A stretch of DNA of 64,000 bases from Allobosea sp. LC85 (GTDB taxonomy: Bacteria; Pseudomonadota; Alphaproteobacteria; Rhizobiales; Beijerinckiaceae), in contig NZ_JPKG01000006.1 of NCBI RefSeq assembly GCF_000735605.1, forward strand, positions 186,001 to 250,000. The letters are read 5' to 3'. Below the pieces are notes generated by a model. That model was not told the origin of the DNA, made no database searches, and saw only the letters and a program-made list of their open reading frames with translations. Shown here piece after piece: positions 36,806 through 46,602 of this stretch. A program made the position numbers and the translations under genes. Position 1 is the first letter of the stretch, and every line of letters starts with the position of its first letter.

Positions 36806-36914
36806 CCATCACCGCCATTCCCCATGATCGCGCCAGCCGATCCACCGAACAGCACGTCGAAGTTCCGGCCAAGGATATCGCATTGAGCCCTGAATATCCT
36901 GCCGGCGAGCCGGC

Positions 36915-36928
36915 TTGATGGAGGTCAA
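36915..36928 (+). promoter_or_regulatory. FNR/FixK-type anaerobox
   Basis: TTGATGGAGGTCAA fits the TTGAY-N4-RTCAA consensus of CRP/FNR-family oxygen-responsive activators (FixK, FnrN, Anr) exactly. It is centred about 150 bases before the DUF3141 start and 116 bases before the start of the divergent membrane gene. Confidence 0.7.
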
Positions 36929-37071
36929 TGCCCCATACTGCTGAACGGCGCATTCTGATGAGCAGCTCTTGCATAGGTTGCGCGGGGCGTCTCAGTCTGG
37001 TGATATTGCAGTGCAAAAGACCATCGTGATGTTTCTGACGTATCGGCCGCGGGCCCTATGAGGACAACGAT

Positions 37072-39372
37072 ATGGTGAGCGCATCTTCGGCGACGTCGCC
37101 CGGTTCTGCTGCCGCGACGACCTATTCCGGCTCCGATCTTGCCGCGTATCTTGTCGACGCCGCCCAGCGCAACGTGCTGATGCTGGATGTGCTGCGGCAG
37201 AGGGGCGACAACTATCTTGAGCACATGGCCATGGCGGCTCCGAACGTCCTCGGCTTCGCCTTCGAGATCGTCATGGACGGTCGCCATCTGCCGCGGCCGG
37301 TGAATTACGGCCTTGTTCGCATCATCGCTCCCGAGGGTGTCATCACGGACGAGGCCTCGCGCCCCTTCATCATCGTCGACCCGCGCGCCGGCCATGGACC
37401 GGGCATCGGCGGCATGAAGCCGGACAGCGAGATCGGCGCAGCGCTCGCCGCCGGGCATCCCTGCTATTTCGTCGGCTTCCTGCCGGTTCCGGTCAAAGGC
37501 CAGACGATCGAGGATGTCGGCTGCGCCGAGGCCGCCTTCATCGAGGCCGTGACCAGGCGCCACCCCGGCTATTCCGGCAAGCCGTGCGTCATCGGCAACT
37601 GCCAGGCAGGCTGGGCTGTGCTCGGGCTCGCCGCTGCCCGGCCCGAGCTGATGGGGCCGATCATGGCGGCAGGCGCGCCGCTGGCCTATTGGAACGGCAA
37701 GGACGGACTCAACCCGATGCGCTATTCCGGCGGCATGTTGGGCGGGTCCTGGCTTGCATCCCTGACCGGCGATCTCGGAGCCGGGATCTTTGACGGCGCC
37801 TATCTCGTTCAGAACTTCGAGAACCTGAACCCGGCCAATACCTGGTGGACCAAGCTCTACAATGTCTGGTCGAAGGTCGACACCGAGGCCGAGCGCTTTC
37901 TCCCCTTCGAGAAATGGTGGGGCGGCCATGTGCTGCTCGACCGCGAAGAGATCGAGTTCATCGTGGAACAGCTCTTCGTGGGAAACAAGCTGACCAAGGG
38001 CGAAGTGAAGCTTTCGTCGGGAAAGACGCTCGATCTGCGCGAGGTCACCTCGCCCATCGTCGTGTTCTGCTCCTGGGGCGACAACATCACGCCACCGCAG
38101 CAGGCGCTGGGCTGGATCACCGATCTCTACGCCAGCGACCTCGCGTTGATGGCTGCCGAGCAGACCATCGTCTACACGATCCATCCTCAGACCGGGCATC
38201 TCGGCGTCTTCGTTTCGAGCTCCGTGGCGAAGAAGGAGCACACCGAGCTCGCGGAGAACATGGACCTGATCGACATCCTGCCACCCGGTCTGTGGGAGGC
38301 GGTGATCACGCCGCGCGATCCCGGGCAGGACTATGCCGACCTTGCGACCGGCAACTATGTGCTGCGCTTCGAGGCACGCAGCCTCGACGACATCCGCGCG
38401 CTCGGCCTGAATACGGCGGAGGATGACCGCCGGTTCGCAACAGTCGCCAAGATCTCCGAGATCAATGCCGATCTCTACAAGACCTGGCTGCGCCCGGTCG
38501 TCCGCGCCTTCGCCAGCGAACCCGCAGCGGAACTGGAGCGCCGGCTCAACCCGTTGCGCTCGCAGTTCGAGATCTTCTCGCACAACAATCCCTTCATGCG
38601 CGGCGTCGCGGGCTGGGCGGGGCAGATCCGGAAAAACCGCCGCCCGGCGGCGCCGGACAATCCGTTCCTGGCCTGGCAGGAGCTCGTCTCGCAGAACATC
38701 GTCGCCTCGCTCGACCTGTTCCGCGACATCCGGGATTCCGCCACCGAGCTCGTCTTCAAACAGGTCTACGGCGCGCCTGCCTTGCAGGCGCTGCTTGGCG
38801 TCACCGACGAGACGGCGCGCCCTTGGCCAGCCGATCGCGAGCGCGGCGTCGCGGCACTCGAGGCGGGCCGCTCCGATCTCGGCCAACGGGTCGGCGGGAT
38901 CAGCGCCAAGATCGCGATCCTGAGGGCGGTGATGTACGTCCTGGCGGCGCGCGGCGGCATTGACGAGCGAATCTTTGCCGTCCTCCGCCGCCTGCACGGC
39001 AAGCATCACAAGCTGGACGGCATGACCCTCCAACAGTTCAAGCTCAACGTCCGCGAACAGTTCTTCATGCTGCGCTTCGACCGTGAAGCGGCGGTCGCAG
39101 CGATCGCCACGGCGTTGCGAGCTGAAGCTCCCCATATTTCACACGAGGAATTTCACGACATTCTGACTGCCGCAGGGCCGCTCGAAGGCGAGACGCTCGC
39201 CCGTTTCGAGCGGATCAGCGGGATGTTTCCCGATCGGACGCCGGCTCGTGAGAAGCGCGAGACCGTCAGCAATCTACACCGCCTGCCGAGCCGACCGGCT
39301 GCGCCGAAAGAAACAGCCCCCGACACGCCGTCGAAGGCAACGCCCCGCCGCAGCTCATCGCCCAGAAAGTGA
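37072..39372 (+). CDS. DUF3141 protein with PhaC-like alpha/beta hydrolase core (766 aa)
   Basis: Resembles DUF3141 proteins, which pair with phosphotransacylase and acetate kinase in Rhizobiales. A PHA-synthase-like fold is visible: a GxCxG nucleophile elbow in VIGNCQAGWAV (C177), the acid in FCSWGDNITPP (D337) and the base in HPQTGHLGVFV (H376). The remaining C-terminal 380 residues are helical with no known motif and end in a Pro/Lys/Ser-rich tail. The ATG at 37072 has GAGGA 8 bases upstream. It heads a long operon behind the anaerobox. No polymer-synthase activity is known for this family; a role in acyl-CoA or polyester handling under low oxygen is inference. Confidence 0.85.
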   Translation: MVSASSATSPGSAAATTYSGSDLAAYLVDAAQRNVLMLDVLRQRGDNYLEHMAMAAPNVLGFAFEIVMDGRHLPRPVNYGLVRIIAPEGVITDEASRPFIIVDPRAGHGPGIGGMKPDSEIGAALAAGHPCYFVGFLPVPVKGQTIEDVGCAEAAFIEAVTRRHPGYSGKPCVIGNCQAGWAVLGLAAARPELMGPIMAAGAPLAYWNGKDGLNPMRYSGGMLGGSWLASLTGDLGAGIFDGAYLVQNFENLNPANTWWTKLYNVWSKVDTEAERFLPFEKWWGGHVLLDREEIEFIVEQLFVGNKLTKGEVKLSSGKTLDLREVTSPIVVFCSWGDNITPPQQALGWITDLYASDLALMAAEQTIVYTIHPQTGHLGVFVSSSVAKKEHTELAENMDLIDILPPGLWEAVITPRDPGQDYADLATGNYVLRFEARSLDDIRALGLNTAEDDRRFATVAKISEINADLYKTWLRPVVRAFASEPAAELERRLNPLRSQFEIFSHNNPFMRGVAGWAGQIRKNRRPAAPDNPFLAWQELVSQNIVASLDLFRDIRDSATELVFKQVYGAPALQALLGVTDETARPWPADRERGVAALEAGRSDLGQRVGGISAKIAILRAVMYVLAARGGIDERIFAVLRRLHGKHHKLDGMTLQQFKLNVREQFFMLRFDREAAVAAIATALRAEAPHISHEEFHDILTAAGPLEGETLARFERISGMFPDRTPAREKRETVSNLHRLPSRPAAPKETAPDTPSKATPRRSSSPRK

Positions 39373-39380
39373 AGCGCAGA

Positions 39381-40355
39381 ATGGCTCAGCCTTCCCCGAC
39401 CGCGGCCCCCTCCAAAACAGGTGATGCGCGCGGCAAATACGAGCGCCTGATTGCAACGGCCCGCGCGCTTCCGCCGGTCGCGACCGCGGTCGCCCATCCC
39501 TGCGACGAGTCTTCCCTGAAGGGCGCCCTCGATGCGTCGGCACTGGGCCTGATCAATCCCATCCTGGTCGGCCCCACCGCGCGGATCATCGCGACCGCAA
39601 AGCAGCACGGGCTCGACATCGCGGGTTTCGAGATCGTCGATACGCCGCACAGCCACGCTTCCGCCGCCAAGGCGGTCGAACTCGTGCATGCCGGAAAAGC
39701 CGCCCTGCTGATGAAGGGCAGCCTGCACAGCGACGAATTGCTGGCCGAAGTCACGAACAAGGAGACCGGCCTGCGCACCGGCCGGCGCGTCAGCCATGTC
39801 TTCATCATGGACGTGCCGACCTATTCCGAACCGCTTTTCATCACCGACGCTGCGGTGAACATCTTTCCCGATCTCGAATCCAAGCGCGACATCATCCAGA
39901 ACGCCATCGACCTGCATGTCGGGCTCGGCCTGGGAGCTCCGCGGGTCGCGATCCTCTCCGCCGTGGAGACGGTGACCACCAAGATTCCGAGCACGATCGA
40001 AGCAGCGGCGCTCTGCAAGATGGCCGATCGCGGCCAGATCACCGGAGGCCTGCTCGATGGCCCGCTGGCGCTGGACAATGCGATCAGTCCGGAGGCTGCC
40101 AGCATCAAGGGGATCGTTTCGCCGGTTGCAGGCAGAGCCCAGATCCTGGTGGTTCCCGACCTCGAAGCCGGCAACATGTTGGCGAAGAACCTGACATTCC
40201 TGTCCGGGGCCGATGCCGCGGGCATCGTGCTCGGCGCGCGCGTGCCGATCATCCTGACCAGCCGCGCCGACAATCTCCGGACCCGCCTCGCCTCCTGCGC
40301 CGTTGCGGGGCTTTATGCCCATGCATTGGCCCAAGCCAAGCCAATCGGAGCCTAG
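39381..40355 (+). CDS. Phosphate acetyl/butyryltransferase (324 aa)
   Basis: Interconverts acyl-CoA and acyl phosphate. The family is recognised by HPCDESSLKGALDASALGLINPILVG near the N-terminus, SLHSDELLAEV, RRVSHVFIMDVP, INIFPDLESKRDI-like segments and SGADAAGIVLGARVPIILTSRAD at the C-terminus. Only the single Pta/Ptb domain is present, without the enoyl-CoA hydratase part of longer relatives. The ATG at 39381 is used; a GTG at 39369 overlapping the upstream stop is possible. Its product feeds the acetate kinase encoded three bases downstream. Confidence 0.92.
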   Translation: MAQPSPTAAPSKTGDARGKYERLIATARALPPVATAVAHPCDESSLKGALDASALGLINPILVGPTARIIATAKQHGLDIAGFEIVDTPHSHASAAKAVELVHAGKAALLMKGSLHSDELLAEVTNKETGLRTGRRVSHVFIMDVPTYSEPLFITDAAVNIFPDLESKRDIIQNAIDLHVGLGLGAPRVAILSAVETVTTKIPSTIEAAALCKMADRGQITGGLLDGPLALDNAISPEAASIKGIVSPVAGRAQILVVPDLEAGNMLAKNLTFLSGADAAGIVLGARVPIILTSRADNLRTRLASCAVAGLYAHALAQAKPIGA

Positions 40356-40358
40356 CCG

Positions 40359-41573
40359 GTGAACGAGGTCCTGTTCGTCGTCAATGCCGGCAGTTCAAGC
40401 ATCAAGTTCAAGCTCTACCACGTCACCGGCGATGATATCGAGCTGATGTTCGGCGGCGCGGTGGACGGGATCGGAACCCGCCCGCGCCTCAAGGCCAAGA
40501 GTCGTGACGACACATCGCTGATCGAGCGCAGCTTCGCGGTCGCAGAGGTTTCGAACTCGTCGCAGGCGCAGCAGGTCGTTGCCGATTGGGTGGTCGGCGA
40601 GATCCGGGACATGGTCATCATCGGTATCGGCCACCGCGTCGTCCATGGTGGCCCGGTCTATTCGGCGCCGGTGCTGGTCGACGACGCTGTGATGAAAACG
40701 CTCGAGACCTTCATCCCGCTGGCGCCACTGCACCAGCTCAGTAATCTCGACCCGATCCGCGTGCTGCGCCAGCGCCGGCCTGACCTGCCACAGGTCGCCT
40801 GCTTCGACACCGCCTTCCATCGCGGCCATCCCGAACTCTCTGACCGCTTCGCCCTGCCGCGTGCGCTCCATGACGAAGGCGTACGGCGCTACGGCTTCCA
40901 TGGCCTGTCGTATGAGTATGTCTCGCAGGCGCTCTACGGCATCGCGCCCGAGATTGCGGACAAACGGGTGATCATCGCCCATCTCGGCTCCGGGGCCTCC
41001 GTCTGCGCCTTGCAGGGCGGCCGCAGCATCGAGACGACGATGGGTTTTACCGCACTGGACGGGCTACCGATGGGAACGCGCTCGGGCTCGCTCGATCCCG
41101 GCGTCGTGCTGCATCTGATCGAGCAGAAGGGCATGAGCCCGGCCGCAGTCGGCCACATGCTCTATCACGAAAGCGGCCTGCTCGGCCTGTCCGGCATCAG
41201 CAACGACGTCCGCGAACTGCTCGAGAGCGAGAGGCCCGAGGCCGCGATGGCGATCGACTTCTTCAGCCTGCGTGTCGCGCAGGCCATCGCCAGCCTGTCC
41301 GTCACGCTCGGTGGGCTCGACGGTATCGTCTTCACGGCCGGCGTCGGCGAGAACGCCTGGCAGGTCAGGCAGAATGTGGTGGATCGCCTGCATTGGGCTG
41401 GGCTGTCGCTCAAGGCGCAGGCCAACCGGCGCAATGACAGGCGCATCGATGCCGAAGGCAGCCGGACGCCAATTTTCGTCATCGCGACAGACGAGGAACG
41501 CATGATCGCGCAACACACGCTGCGGCTGCTCCGGACCTCCGGGGTGCCTGCACAGGGGCCAGCCCGGTCGTAA
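40359..41573 (+). CDS. ackA: Acetate/propionate kinase (404 aa)
   Basis: Transfers the phosphate of acetyl (or propionyl) phosphate to ADP, making ATP. The N-terminal phosphate loop NAGSSSIKFKLY, HRVVHGG, FDTAFH, YGFHGLSYEYV, AHLGSGASVCA, DGLPMGTRSGSLDPG, FTAGVGENAW and ATDEERMIAQ are all typical of the family. The start is a GTG at 40359 with GGAG about 9 bases upstream. With the upstream phosphotransacylase it forms a substrate-level ATP module, consistent with oxygen-limited expression from the anaerobox. Confidence 0.95.
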   Translation: MNEVLFVVNAGSSSIKFKLYHVTGDDIELMFGGAVDGIGTRPRLKAKSRDDTSLIERSFAVAEVSNSSQAQQVVADWVVGEIRDMVIIGIGHRVVHGGPVYSAPVLVDDAVMKTLETFIPLAPLHQLSNLDPIRVLRQRRPDLPQVACFDTAFHRGHPELSDRFALPRALHDEGVRRYGFHGLSYEYVSQALYGIAPEIADKRVIIAHLGSGASVCALQGGRSIETTMGFTALDGLPMGTRSGSLDPGVVLHLIEQKGMSPAAVGHMLYHESGLLGLSGISNDVRELLESERPEAAMAIDFFSLRVAQAIASLSVTLGGLDGIVFTAGVGENAWQVRQNVVDRLHWAGLSLKAQANRRNDRRIDAEGSRTPIFVIATDEERMIAQHTLRLLRTSGVPAQGPARS

Positions 41574-41627
41574 CGCAGGATCAGGAAGCAGTCGGTTCTC
41601 GCGCAAGCCAGCCGCCGAGCTCGGAGT

Positions 41628-42680
41628 ATGATGATGAGATTGGTCCGTTTACCCGTAGCGACGGCCCTGGCGGTGGCGTTCTTGACCTTCGGCAGCGTGC
41701 TGGCCCCGGTCTCGCGCGACGTCTCGATCACGGCGCCGGCCCAGGCCCAGTCGAAGATCCAGGCATTCCTCCAGCGCTTGCGCAGCGGATCGATGCCCAG
41801 CGGCATTGCCAAATCGAACGGCCGGATCGAGGCGACGCAGATCGACATCTCCGCGAAATATGCCGGCCGCCTGTCGCAGGTGCTCGTCAATGAGGGCGAC
41901 GACGTCACCGCCGGGCAGGTGGTCGCGCGCATCTCGTCGCCGGAATATGAGGCCCAGCTTCGCGGCGCCCAGTCGCAGGTTCTCAAGGCCAAGCAGGGGT
42001 TGGCGGAAGCCAATGCGCTGATCGTCCAGCGCAAGAGCGAAATCACCCTCACCCAGGCCGAGCTGGAGCGCGGACAGCAGCTTGTCGACAAGGGTTATCT
42101 GACCAGGCAGACCTTCGACCAGCGCGTCGCCAGGGCGGATACCGCCAAGGCCGCGCTCGTTGCGGCCGAGGCCCAGCGCGACCAGGCGCAGTTCGCGATC
42201 AAGAGCGCCGAAGCCGAAGTCGACCGGATCGAGGCCGTTCTCGTCGACATGACGCTCGTCGCGCCCCGCAGCGGCCGCGTTCAGTACCAGCTCGCACGCG
42301 CGGGCGAGGTCGTCGGCGCAGGTGCCCGCATCCTGACGCTGCTCGATCTCAGCGATGTCTACATGACGATCTATCTCCCGGCCGCCCAGGCCGGGCTGCT
42401 CGCCCTTGGCGACGAGGCCCGGATCACCGTCGATCCCCTGCCCCACTATGTCATCCCGGCCAATGTCAGCTTCGTCGCGGCGGACGCCCAGTTCACGCCG
42501 AAGAGCGTCGAGACGGCCGACGAGCGCGAGAAGCTGATGTTCCGCGTCAAGCTGCAGATCGATCCGCGCGTCCTGAAGAAATATCACCGCCAGGCGAAGA
42601 CGGGGGTGCGCGGCATGGGCTTCGTCCGCACCAGCCCGTCGATCCAGTGGCCCGAAGACCTCACCGTGAAGCTCCCCTGA
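41628..42680 (+). CDS. HlyD-family membrane-fusion protein, YhiI-like (350 aa)
   Basis: Periplasmic adaptor of a tripartite exporter. A signal anchor (about residues 5-30) precedes a biotinyl-lipoyl domain ([37 protein letters not shown]), an alpha-helical hairpin (about 95-200, with [20 protein letters not shown] and heptad repeats) and a beta-barrel region ([21 protein letters not shown]). Several ATGs stand in tandem (41628, 41631, 41634). The gene order HlyD, RbbA, permease equals the yhiI-rbbA-yhhJ group of enterobacteria. Its stop overlaps the rbbA start by one base. Confidence 0.92.
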   Translation: MMMRLVRLPVATALAVAFLTFGSVLAPVSRDVSITAPAQAQSKIQAFLQRLRSGSMPSGIAKSNGRIEATQIDISAKYAGRLSQVLVNEGDDVTAGQVVARISSPEYEAQLRGAQSQVLKAKQGLAEANALIVQRKSEITLTQAELERGQQLVDKGYLTRQTFDQRVARADTAKAALVAAEAQRDQAQFAIKSAEAEVDRIEAVLVDMTLVAPRSGRVQYQLARAGEVVGAGARILTLLDLSDVYMTIYLPAAQAGLLALGDEARITVDPLPHYVIPANVSFVAADAQFTPKSVETADEREKLMFRVKLQIDPRVLKKYHRQAKTGVRGMGFVRTSPSIQWPEDLTVKLP

Positions 42681-45418
42681 TGAGCGACGGAGTCATTGCC
42701 AGGGTCGAGCATGTCTCGCACCGTTACGGCAAAACGGTTGCGCTCGACGATGTCTCGATCGATTTCCCTGCCCGCCGCATGGTGGGGGTGATCGGCCCGG
42801 ACGGCGTCGGGAAATCCGCGCTGCTCGCCCTGATTGCGGGCGTCAGGGAAATCCAGACCGGGCACGTCACGGTCTTCGGCGGCGACATGGCCGACAAGGC
42901 CCATCGCGAGAAGCATGGCGCCCGCATCGCCTATATGCCGCAGGGCCTCGGTCGCAATCTCTACCCGACGCTGAGCGTCTTCGAGAATATCGACTTCCAC
43001 GGCCGGCTCTTCGGTCAGGGCGAGGCCGAGCGCAGGCGGCGGATCGACGAATTGCTGAAGGCCACGGGCCTCGATCCATTCGAAGACCGCCCGGCCGGCA
43101 AGCTATCGGGCGGCATGAAGCAGAAGCTCAGCCTGTGCTGCGCCCTGATCCATGACCCGGACCTCCTCATCCTCGACGAGCCGACGACCGGCGTCGACCC
43201 CCTGTCGCGCGGCCAGTTCTGGGACCTGATCAACACGATCCGCGGCCGGCGGCCGCAAATGAGCGTGATCGTCGCCACCGCCTATATGGACGAGGCCGAG
43301 CGCTTCGATTGGCTGGCCGCCATGGATGACGGCAAGGTGATCGCCTCCGGGCCGATTTCCGAGATTCTTGGAAAGACGGGCCAGACATCGCTCGAAGCCG
43401 CCTTCATCGCGCTGCTGCCGGAGGCGAAGCGGGCGCAGCACCAGGAGGTGATCGTGCGCCCGCGCCCGGCCAGCGACAGCGCCGTGCCGGCGATCGAGGC
43501 CGAGGGATTGACCCGGCGCTTCGGCGATTTCACGGCCGTCGACCATGTCAGCTTCCGGATCGAGCGCGGCGAGATCTTCGGCTTCCTCGGCTCGAATGGC
43601 TGCGGCAAGTCGACGACGATGAAGATGCTCACCGGCCTGCTGCCGGCGACCGAGGGCTGGGCCAAGCTGTTCGGCAAGCCGATGGGCTCGAACGACATGG
43701 AGACGCGCCGGAATGTCGGCTACATGTCGCAGGCCTTCTCGCTCTATACCGAGCTCACGGTCCGGCAGAACCTCGAACTCCACGCAAAACTCTATCATCT
43801 GCCGAGCGACGAGATCGAGGGTCGCATCGCGGAGCTGCTCGAGCGCTTCGACCTCCGGGATGTGGTGGACTCGCGCCCCGACAGCCTGCCTCTCGGCATC
43901 AAGCAGCGCCTGCAACTTGCCGTCGCCGTGCTCCACCGGCCGGCCATGCTCATCCTCGACGAGCCGACCTCGGGCGTCGACCCGATCGCGCGCGATGCCT
44001 TCTGGCGCACGCTGATCGATCTCTCGCGCGATGACGGCGTGACGATCTTCCTCTCGACGCATTTCATGAACGAGGCGGAGCGTTGCGACCGCATCTCCCT
44101 GATGCATGCCGGCAAGGTGCTCGCAGTCGGCACACCGGAAGAACTGGTCAGGGAACGCGGAAGCTCCTCGCTGGAGGACACCTTCGTCGACTATCTCGCC
44201 GAGGCGGCCGGGATCGACCGCGAGGCGAAGCCGGAGGCGCCGGACCCGAACGCCGCAATGCCGGCGCCCGAGCCTATCCGGCCGCCGCGTCGCTTCGACC
44301 CGAAGCGGCTCTGGGCCTATTCGCGACGCGAGACGATGGAACTGCTGCGCGATCCGATCCGGCTCGCCTTCGCCTTCCTCGGCCCCCTCGTCCTGATGAT
44401 CGCGTTCGGTTTCGGCATCTCCTTCGATGTCGAGAACCTGCGCTTCTCGGCGCTCGACCAGGACAATACCCCCGAAAGCCGCCAGTTGATCGAGGCTTTT
44501 TCCGGCTCGCGCTATTTCGACGAGCGCGCGCCGATCAGGACGGCCGAAGAGCTCGACCAGCGGCTGGGGAGCGGCGAGTTGCAGCTCGCCATCGAGATCC
44601 CACCCGGCTTCGGGCGCGACCTGCAGTCCGGCAGGAAGCCGGAGGTCGCGGTCTGGCTCGACGGCGCCATGCCGTTCCGCGCCGAGACGACCAAGGGCTA
44701 TGTCACCGGGCTCGCCGCGCAATACGCCAAGGAGTGGCTCGCCCAGAACAGCACCGGCACGAGCGCGGCCAGCCTCGTCAATGTCGAGACCCGTTTCCGC
44801 TACAACCAGGCCTTCAAGAGCGTCAACGCGATGGTGCCGAGCGTGATCATGCTGATGCTGATCCTGATCCCGGCCATCATGTCCGCAATTGCCGTGGTGA
44901 GGGAGAAGGAGACCGGCTCGATCGCCAATTTCCAGTCGACGCCGATCACCAAGTTCGAGTTCCTGTTCGGCAAGCAGCTGCCCTATATCGCGATCGCGAT
45001 GATCAGCTTCGTGCTGCTTGTGCTGCTTGCGATCATCCTCTTCGGCGTGCCGATCAAGGGCTCGATCGCGATGCTGGTCCTGGGCACCCTGCTCTATGTG
45101 ATCGCGACGACGGGCTTCGGCCAGTTGATCTCGACCTTCACCAGGACGCAGGTCTCCGCCGTCTTCGCTACCGCGATCCTGTCGATCATACCGGCCGTGA
45201 ATTTCTCGGGCCTGCTCGTTCCGGTCGCCTCGCTGTCCGGCGGGGCGCGGATGATCGGGCTCGGCTTCCCGACAGCCTGGTATCAACCGGTCAGCGTCGG
45301 CGCCTTCACCAAGGGGCTCGGTTTCGACGACCTCTCGTTCAACCTCGTCATGCTCGCGGGCTTCGCAGTCCTCTTCCTTCTCGTCTCGCGGCTTCTCCTG
45401 CGCAAACAGGAGCTCTGA
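42680..45418 (+). CDS. rbbA: RbbA-like ABC protein: two ATPase domains fused to an ABC-2 membrane domain (912 aa)
   Basis: In E. coli RbbA is a ribosome-associated ATPase of the YhiI-RbbA-YhhJ group. Two ATPase halves are seen, the first with Walker [12 protein letters not shown] (39-49), signature [10 protein letters not shown] and Walker [14 protein letters not shown], the second with Walker [12 protein letters not shown], Walker [14 protein letters not shown] and a deviant signature [10 protein letters not shown]. From about residue 550 an ABC-2 membrane domain follows with at least six spans ([45 protein letters not shown]). The start overlaps the adaptor stop. A ribosomal role is an inference from homology, and export may be its main function. 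Confidence 0.93.
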   Translation: MSDGVIARVEHVSHRYGKTVALDDVSIDFPARRMVGVIGPDGVGKSALLALIAGVREIQTGHVTVFGGDMADKAHREKHGARIAYMPQGLGRNLYPTLSVFENIDFHGRLFGQGEAERRRRIDELLKATGLDPFEDRPAGKLSGGMKQKLSLCCALIHDPDLLILDEPTTGVDPLSRGQFWDLINTIRGRRPQMSVIVATAYMDEAERFDWLAAMDDGKVIASGPISEILGKTGQTSLEAAFIALLPEAKRAQHQEVIVRPRPASDSAVPAIEAEGLTRRFGDFTAVDHVSFRIERGEIFGFLGSNGCGKSTTMKMLTGLLPATEGWAKLFGKPMGSNDMETRRNVGYMSQAFSLYTELTVRQNLELHAKLYHLPSDEIEGRIAELLERFDLRDVVDSRPDSLPLGIKQRLQLAVAVLHRPAMLILDEPTSGVDPIARDAFWRTLIDLSRDDGVTIFLSTHFMNEAERCDRISLMHAGKVLAVGTPEELVRERGSSSLEDTFVDYLAEAAGIDREAKPEAPDPNAAMPAPEPIRPPRRFDPKRLWAYSRRETMELLRDPIRLAFAFLGPLVLMIAFGFGISFDVENLRFSALDQDNTPESRQLIEAFSGSRYFDERAPIRTAEELDQRLGSGELQLAIEIPPGFGRDLQSGRKPEVAVWLDGAMPFRAETTKGYVTGLAAQYAKEWLAQNSTGTSAASLVNVETRFRYNQAFKSVNAMVPSVIMLMLILIPAIMSAIAVVREKETGSIANFQSTPITKFEFLFGKQLPYIAIAMISFVLLVLLAIILFGVPIKGSIAMLVLGTLLYVIATTGFGQLISTFTRTQVSAVFATAILSIIPAVNFSGLLVPVASLSGGARMIGLGFPTAWYQPVSVGAFTKGLGFDDLSFNLVMLAGFAVLFLLVSRLLLRKQEL

Positions 45419-45419
45419 G

Positions 45420-46598
45420 ATGTCGCCGGAGAGAACCAGCACGGAACCAGCGCGGCAAGGACCGACGGGCCTTCGGCTGCATCTCGCCAATATCTACCAG
45501 CTCGTCATCAAGGAGCTGCGCAGCATCCGGGCCGACCCGGTGATGCTCATCCTCGTGGTCTATGCCTTCAGCATCGCCGTCTACACGGTGGCGACCGGCG
45601 CCTCGACCGAGGCCAAGAACCTGACCGTCGGCATCGTCGACGAGGACCGCTCCGATCTCTCCCGCCAGATCCGGAACGCACTGAACCCGCCGCTGTTCAA
45701 GAGTGCCGTGACGATCAGTGCCCGGGACATTGACGAGGAGATGGATCACGGCCGGCTGGTCTTCGTGCTGGAGATCCCGCCCTCCTTCCAGGCCGACCTT
45801 CTCTCCGGCCGGCGGGCATCCGTGCAGCTCAATGTCGATGCCACCGCGATGACCCAGGCCGGAAACGGCTCGGTCTACATCCAGTCGATCATCGCGCAGG
45901 AGGTGACGAATTTCCTGGCCGGCCGGGAAACCGTGACCAGCGCTCCCATCAATGTCGTCATCCGCTCCAAGTTCAATCCGAACCTGAACTCGGCCTGGTT
46001 CACCTCGGTGATGCAGGTGATCAACAATGTCACGCTGCTGACGGTGATCCTGACCGGCGCGGCGCTGATCCGCGAGCGCGAGCAGGGCACGGTCGAGCAT
46101 CTGCTGGTGATGCCGGTCGTGCCGGCCGAGATCATGCTGGCGAAGATCATCGCCAACGGCCTCGTCATCCTGGTCGCAGCCGGGCTGTCGCTCGCAGTCG
46201 TCGTGCAATGGTGGCTTCAGGTACCGATCGCCGGCTCGCTGACGCTCTTCCTGGCGGGCGCTGCGCTCTATGCCTTCACGGTCGCGGCGCTCGGCATCAT
46301 GCTCGGCACGCTCGCCACCTCGATGGGCCAGTTCGGGCTGCTCGCCATTCCGATCCTGGTGATCATGCAGCTCCTCTCGGGTTCGAGCACGCCAATGGAG
46401 AGCATGCCCGTCTGGCTGCAATACGTGATGCAGATCATCAGTCCGACCCCGCATTTCGTGGCGTTCTCGCAGGCCGTGCTCTATCGCGGCGCTGGCCTCT
46501 CCGTGGTCTGGCTGCAGCTCGTCGCGCTCGTCGTCATCGGCAGCGTGTATTTCACCTATGCGCTCAGCCGCTTCCGCCGCGTGATCTTCGGAGACTGA
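45420..46598 (+). CDS. ABC-2 family permease, YhhJ-like (392 aa)
   Basis: Membrane partner of the RbbA-like protein. One span lies near the N-terminus (PVMLILVVYAFSIAVYT), then a large periplasmic domain (about 50-185), then five or six spans from NNVTLLTVILTGAALIRERE to the end, with MPVVPAEIMLAKIIANGLVILVAAGLSLAVV in between. The ATG at 45420 lies one base after the rbbA stop. Together with the HlyD-like adaptor it would form an exporter complex in the inner membrane. Confidence 0.92.
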   Translation: MSPERTSTEPARQGPTGLRLHLANIYQLVIKELRSIRADPVMLILVVYAFSIAVYTVATGASTEAKNLTVGIVDEDRSDLSRQIRNALNPPLFKSAVTISARDIDEEMDHGRLVFVLEIPPSFQADLLSGRRASVQLNVDATAMTQAGNGSVYIQSIIAQEVTNFLAGRETVTSAPINVVIRSKFNPNLNSAWFTSVMQVINNVTLLTVILTGAALIREREQGTVEHLLVMPVVPAEIMLAKIIANGLVILVAAGLSLAVVVQWWLQVPIAGSLTLFLAGAALYAFTVAALGIMLGTLATSMGQFGLLAIPILVIMQLLSGSSTPMESMPVWLQYVMQIISPTPHFVAFSQAVLYRGAGLSVVWLQLVALVVIGSVYFTYALSRFRRVIFGD

Positions 46599-46602
46599 GT
46601 TG

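Noticed and set aside
43103..45490. 795-codon open frame antisense to rbbA
   Set aside because: Same type of compositional shadow; the sense strand has all ABC motifs.
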